Below, one piece after another: positions 60,083-64,000 of a stretch of 64,000 bases of DNA. The stretch lies in assembly GCA_029010715.1 (NCBI GenBank), contig JAQXKZ010000015.1, positions 1-64,000 on the forward strand, in the 5' to 3' direction. This DNA comes from Clostridiales bacterium (GTDB lineage: Bacteria > Bacillota > Clostridia > Oscillospirales > Oscillospiraceae). A program made the position numbers and the translations under genes. How positions within the stretch are numbered: the stretch's first letter is position 1; every line of letters starts with the position of its first letter. The notes under the pieces were generated by a model that searched no databases, had not been told where the DNA came from, and was given only the letters and a program-made list of their open reading frames with translations.

Positions 60083-62362
60083 CTACTTTCCGTTTCGGGA
60101 GACAGAGCTGACCCCGGGGATGGAGGAGAGCCTGCTCATGACATATTTGAGTTCGGTGGAGTTCTTGACCTCCAGAGTGACGGTCGTGAGCGCCACGCCG
60201 GCGCCGGTATCCCTGGCGGAGAGGGAGCGGACCTTGGCGTTGATGGAATTGAGCACGGTGGCGATGTCCATGACGAGGCCGGAACGGTCCTTGCCGGCGA
60301 TGACGACGGTAGTGACATAGGAGTCGGTGATCGCATCGGCCCAGGAGACGTCGACCCAGCGGCCCTCGTTGCCGGGCTGGCTGAGAAGCTTCTGACAGTT
60401 GGTGCAGTCGCGCCGGTGTATCGACACACCCTGACCGCGGGTGATGAAGCCGATTATATCGTCGCCGGGGACGGGAGTACAGCAGCGGGAGAACTTGACC
60501 AGACAGTTGCTAAGCCCGGCGACGAGAATGCCGTGTATGGCCTTGCCGGACTTTTTGGCCTGATTCTCGCGGCGCTCGGCAGCCTCGGAGATCTTGTCGA
60601 TCACGTTTCGCTTGTCGGGTTTGAGGTTGCGTGCCTCGTCGCGCAGGCGGTTGGCGGCGCGGGTGGCAGTGATGCCGCCGTAGCCTATGGCGGCGTAGAG
60701 ATCGTCAACACAGCCGAAGGATAGGCGTTTGAGTATCGGCGCGACGATGCTTTCCTCGAGCACGTCGTCAAGCGTGAGACCGTTATGGCGCAGTTCCTCG
60801 GCGAGCATCTCGCGGCCGCGGATGACGTTCTCCTCACGGCGCTCCTTTTTGTACCACTGCTTTATCTTGGTGCGGGCCGAACCGCTCTTGGCGATGTTGA
60901 GCCAGTCACGGCTGGGACCGGGAGCCGACTTTGAGGTGCGTATCTCGACGATGTCGCCGTTCTGCAGAACATAGTCATAGGTAACGATACGGCCGTTGAC
61001 CTTTGCGCCGACCATGTTATTGCCTACGTCGGAGTGTATGCTGTAGGCAAAGTCGATAGGCGTCGCCCCGGCAGGGAGATTGATAACGTCGCCCTTGGGA
61101 GAGAACACGAACACCTCATCGGCAAAGAGGTCGATCTTCATGTTGTGGAAGAAGTCCTGAGCATCGGACTCCTGCTGGTTTTCAAGGAGCTTGCGTATCC
61201 AGGCAAATTTATCCTCGTCGCCGGAACGCACGGCCATGTTCGCGCCGTCGCCCATCTTGTATTTCCAGTGCGCCGCGATGCCGTACTCGGCGGTATGATG
61301 CATGTCCCAGGTGCGTATCTGCACCTCGAAGGGTATGCCCTCCGAGCCGATGACAGTGGTGTGCACGCTCTGGTACATGTTGGGCTTGGGGGTGGATATA
61401 TAGTCTTTGAACCGCCCGGGGACGGGCTTGAACATGTCGTGGATTATGCCGAGAACGTTATAACAGTCGGGTATGGTATCGACGATGACGCGGAAAGCAC
61501 AGAGGTCGAAGATGCCGCTGATGTCGAGCTTCTGGGCGTACATCTTGCGGTATATGCTGTAGACGTGCTTTATGCGCGAGAAGATAGTGGCGTCGACTCC
61601 TTCGGCGTCGAGACGGGCCTGTATCCTGTCCTTGACGTTGGTCATAAAGACTTTCAGCTCGTCCATCTTCGCTTCGAGAGCGTCGGTGATCTCCTTATAG
61701 CCATCCGGGTCGAGATACTGAAGCGAGAGGTCCTCAAGCTCCCACTTGGCCCGCTGCATACCGAGACGGTGGGCGATGGGCGCGTATATCTCCATGGTTT
61801 CGAGAGACTTGGAACGCTGCTTCTCCGCGGTCTGATAGGCCATGGTGCGCATATTGTGCAGACGGTCGGCGATCTTGATGAGGATAACACGGATGTCCTT
61901 TGCCATGGCCATGAGCATCTTGCGCAGATTTTCCATCTGCTCATCCTCTTTGCTCGTGTACTGCATACGGCTGAGCTTGGTGACACCCTCGACTATATCC
62001 GCCACCGGCGTGCCGAACTGGCGGGAAATGTCATCATGCGTGAGATTGGTGTCCTCTATGACGTCGTGCAGCAGAGCGGCAATGATGGAATCCTCGTCAA
62101 GGCCCATGTCGGCGGTGATGTCCGCTGCGGCGACACAGTGAGTCACATAGGGCGAACCGTCACGGCGCTTCTGCCCGGAGTGAGCCACGCGGGCCATATC
62201 GTAGGCGGCCCTTATGCGGCCGAGGTCCATCTGATGGCCGCTGTCGCTTATTTTCCGCTCGAGCTCGGCGAACATTCTGTCCGGATCGAGCGGCGCGGCG
62301 TCCCCGGATATAGGCGGCGGAGTGCCGAGAGGAGTATCTTTTTTTATGTCCTGTTGTTCCAT
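60083..62362 (-). CDS. relA: Bifunctional (p)ppGpp synthetase/hydrolase
   Basis: 759 residues from the ATG at 62362, six bases after GGAG; an in-frame ATG four codons upstream lacks a site. The HD hydrolase domain has THC and ALLHDVIEDT (about 75-105); the synthetase domain (about 245-360) has the RVIVDTIPDCYNVLG and FKDYISTPKPN blocks; TGS (about 400-460) and a C-terminal ACT domain follow. Both catalytic halves look intact. It sets the stringent response. It follows recJ by 17 bases. Confidence 0.94.
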   Translation of the reverse strand: MEQQDIKKDTPLGTPPPISGDAAPLDPDRMFAELERKISDSGHQMDLGRIRAAYDMARVAHSGQKRRDGSPYVTHCVAAADITADMGLDEDSIIAALLHDVIEDTNLTHDDISRQFGTPVADIVEGVTKLSRMQYTSKEDEQMENLRKMLMAMAKDIRVILIKIADRLHNMRTMAYQTAEKQRSKSLETMEIYAPIAHRLGMQRAKWELEDLSLQYLDPDGYKEITDALEAKMDELKVFMTNVKDRIQARLDAEGVDATIFSRIKHVYSIYRKMYAQKLDISGIFDLCAFRVIVDTIPDCYNVLGIIHDMFKPVPGRFKDYISTPKPNMYQSVHTTVIGSEGIPFEVQIRTWDMHHTAEYGIAAHWKYKMGDGANMAVRSGDEDKFAWIRKLLENQQESDAQDFFHNMKIDLFADEVFVFSPKGDVINLPAGATPIDFAYSIHSDVGNNMVGAKVNGRIVTYDYVLQNGDIVEIRTSKSAPGPSRDWLNIAKSGSARTKIKQWYKKERREENVIRGREMLAEELRHNGLTLDDVLEESIVAPILKRLSFGCVDDLYAAIGYGGITATRAANRLRDEARNLKPDKRNVIDKISEAAERRENQAKKSGKAIHGILVAGLSNCLVKFSRCCTPVPGDDIIGFITRGQGVSIHRRDCTNCQKLLSQPGNEGRWVDVSWADAITDSYVTTVVIAGKDRSGLVMDIATVLNSINAKVRSLSARDTGAGVALTTVTLEVKNSTELKYVMSRLSSIPGVSSVSRNGK

Positions 62363-62379
62363 CTTTTTCTCCATATTTC

Positions 62380-64000
62380 TTATCTGAAGCTGCGCAGCGA
62401 GCGTATGAGCCGTGTTGACTCCAGATCGGCCTTTCCGCTGATGCTGGCGCAGCGGGCGGAGTATATGCCGCCGTCGCCGCTTCTGAGCAGGCCGGTCTCC
62501 CTAAGTACCATGAGACACAGACAGTATTTCTCCGGCGCCATGCCCGGCAGGCACTGACGGATGACCGCGCCGGTGTCCTGTCCGACGGCAAAGTCATTGT
62601 CCATGGCGCGCCACACGCGCACAAAGTCCGAGCGGTCGGGACAGTACACCGAAGCTGCCCAGTTGACGTCATCGTCACCGGCAAGGATCGCCCGGCACAG
62701 CTGCGTCGGGTCGTGCTTCCTGACTGCAGCGGCGACGAGCTGCACGGAGACATTATTGTGAAATTCATTTATCTGCGGCGTGAAGGCCATGTCTATGGTG
62801 TCGCCGTCGCGTATGCCCAGCTGGGCGGCGGTATGGGAAAAGAAGATGCACTCGAAGCGCGAACCGCCGAGGCGGATGCGCATGCGCAGGTGCTTGCCGC
62901 CGCCGACCTCCGAGGCGGAGTCGAGATGTACGCCGCACACGCACATGAGAGGCCTTGGATTGGCGTTGCCGTAGGGCTCGAGCATGTCGAGAGAACGGAC
63001 GTTTTCAATGCTGAGCAGCGACGGGTCCGTTATAAGCAGGTCACAGCGGACCTCCGGCTGAGGCACGGGGCAGTTTTTGCGGTAGTATTCAGAGAGCGCC
63101 TGACGGAACTTGCCGAGCATATCGCGGCGTATGTTCAGACCGGCGGCGAGCGCGTGGCCGCCGAAGCCGGTCAGATATTCGGAACAGGCGGAGAGCGCTT
63201 CGAAAAGGTTGAAGCCGCCGTAGCTGCGGCAGGAGCCTTTGCCGTTATCGCCGTTCAGGCAGATGATGACAGCCGGCAGGGAGTACTGCTCGGCGAGACG
63301 GGAGGCCGCGATGCCGATGACGCCCTGATGCCATTTTTCGCTGGCAAGGACGATGGGCCCCTGAGGGACGTTTTCCTTTATAATGGCGTTCGCCTCCTGC
63401 CAGATGTCGGTCTCGATACTCTGTCGGCGGCGGTTGAGCTCGCACAGCTCGTGCGCGAGGGCAGCGGCGGTTTCAATGTCACGGCTCATCAGAAGGCGGG
63501 CCGCGATGCTTGCCTGACCGAGCCGGCCGGCGGCATTGAGCCGCGGGGCGATGGCAAAGCCTATCGTGGATGAACTGAGCTTTTTGTTGTCTATGCCGGA
63601 TTCCTTCAGTATGGCGTCGATGCCGGGGCGCGGAGCCACGGACATGCGTTCAAGACCGAAACGAACGAGAAAGCGGTTTTCACCGGTGAGCGGCATGACG
63701 TCGGCCACGGTTCCTACGGCCGCGAGATCCGCATACTTTTCGAGCATTGCCGTAGTGTCGCCCTCACAGGCGCAGACCAGCTTGAGCGCGACGCCGACAC
63801 CCGCAAGATCCTTGTTCGGGTAGGTGTCACCCTCACGCTTGCAGTCGATAAGGGCCTCCACATCCGGCAGCGCATCCGGCCGACATTCGTGGTGGTCGGT
63901 AATGACCATGTCGATGCCGAGAGAGCGGGCATAGGCGGCCTCGTCCACGGCGGTGATGCCGCAGTCGACAGTCACGATGAGACTTACGCCGCGGGACTTC
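62380..64000 (-). CDS. recJ: Single-stranded-DNA exonuclease RecJ, 5' end beyond the window
   Basis: The last 540 codons of the gene. The frame stays open to the window end with TVDCGI and the DHH motif TDHHE near the cut end; the DHHA1 domain has GGHALAAG, and an OB-fold region follows. The N-terminal DHH motifs are outside the window, so the true start is not seen. It degrades single-stranded DNA 5' to 3' in repair and opens the recJ-relA-dtd-hydrolase operon. Confidence 0.9.
   Translation of the reverse strand, partial: KSRGVSLIVTVDCGITAVDEAAYARSLGIDMVITDHHECRPDALPDVEALIDCKREGDTYPNKDLAGVGVALKLVCACEGDTTAMLEKYADLAAVGTVADVMPLTGENRFLVRFGLERMSVAPRPGIDAILKESGIDNKKLSSSTIGFAIAPRLNAAGRLGQASIAARLLMSRDIETAAALAHELCELNRRRQSIETDIWQEANAIIKENVPQGPIVLASEKWHQGVIGIAASRLAEQYSLPAVIICLNGDNGKGSCRSYGGFNLFEALSACSEYLTGFGGHALAAGLNIRRDMLGKFRQALSEYYRKNCPVPQPEVRCDLLITDPSLLSIENVRSLDMLEPYGNANPRPLMCVCGVHLDSASEVGGGKHLRMRIRLGGSRFECIFFSHTAAQLGIRDGDTIDMAFTPQINEFHNNVSVQLVAAAVRKHDPTQLCRAILAGDDDVNWAASVYCPDRSDFVRVWRAMDNDFAVGQDTGAVIRQCLPGMAPEKYCLCLMVLRETGLLRSGDGGIYSARCASISGKADLESTRLIRSLRSFR

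Noticed and set aside
1-64000. CRISPR arrays, rRNA or tRNA genes, transposases and phage genes
   Set aside because: I looked in all intergenic gaps and saw no regularly spaced repeats, no cloverleaf with a TTCGA-type arm in the right place, no rRNA blocks and no mobile-element proteins. A tRNA scan would settle this.

Overview
The window looks like the chromosome of a high-GC, anaerobic Bacillota, most likely a gut clostridium of the Oscillospiraceae type. The grounds are AGGAGG-type ribosome binding sites, a clostridial gene order around recA/rimO/pgsA, a sortase-type SPRTGD tail, a single-aptamer glycine riboswitch, a molybdenum aldehyde oxidoreductase and many VanR/VanS-like two-component systems. 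The placement is inferred from gene content, not from a marker search. I saw no rRNA, tRNA, CRISPR array or insertion sequence.

Layout. (1) 1-4650: a large wall-anchored surface protein and a Sel1-repeat lipoprotein, followed by a 117-bp tandem repeat and a terminator. (2) 4650-6247, minus strand: a GT28-type lipid glycosyltransferase and a CrtO-like acyltransferase. (3) 6603-15908, plus strand: a Mop-type molybdenum aldehyde oxidoreductase followed by a dicluster flavoprotein-like oxidoreductase, a small CxxC redox protein, a methyltransferase, a C_GCAxxG_C_C protein, a radical SAM protein and an AMP-forming ligase. This matches the conserved Desulfovibrio DVU_1553-1559-type neighbourhood (TrsS/TrsM), whose purpose is not established. 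(4) 16028-19360: an SPFH / zinc-ribbon / TPM trio resembling Bacillus YdjI-YdjG-YdjH, without PspA. (5) 19790-28619, minus strand: a long housekeeping run of response regulator, histidine kinase, YqhQ-like DUF1385, prmC, recA, recX, rimO, pgsA and cysS.

(6) 28810-32574: a strong promoter over an unassigned leader, then a TetM-like translational GTPase fused to a YacP-type NYN nuclease domain, overlapping ylmH; this pair is the best candidate for an undescribed ribosome quality-control system. (7) 32600-36201: pepT, an MFS transporter and a NahK-like kinase. (8) 36261-45691: a two-component system divergent from an operon coding for a propeller-fused solute-binding lipoprotein, two sugar-type ABC permeases, an HlyD-type adaptor and a MacB-core-like membrane protein, with no ATPase. 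A direct repeat that could be the regulator's site lies at the operon promoter. (9) 46117-53698, mostly minus strand: pssA, an SLC13-type permease, a Nudix hydrolase, a decayed BlaI-type repressor with an intact operator-like palindrome, an aldehyde dehydrogenase, an FMN alpha-hydroxy-acid oxidase, and an alanine/glycine symporter behind a glycine riboswitch.

(10) 54107-56336, plus strand: nagA, a PrsW-type protease and a Nif11-like small protein. (11) 56474-64000, minus strand: pfkA, a metallo-hydrolase, and the operon recJ (cut by the window end), relA/spoT, dtd and a glyoxalase-II-like hydrolase. Long antisense ORFs opposite the GC-rich genes are shadows and were left out. All homology calls rest on reading motifs by eye; no search was run.
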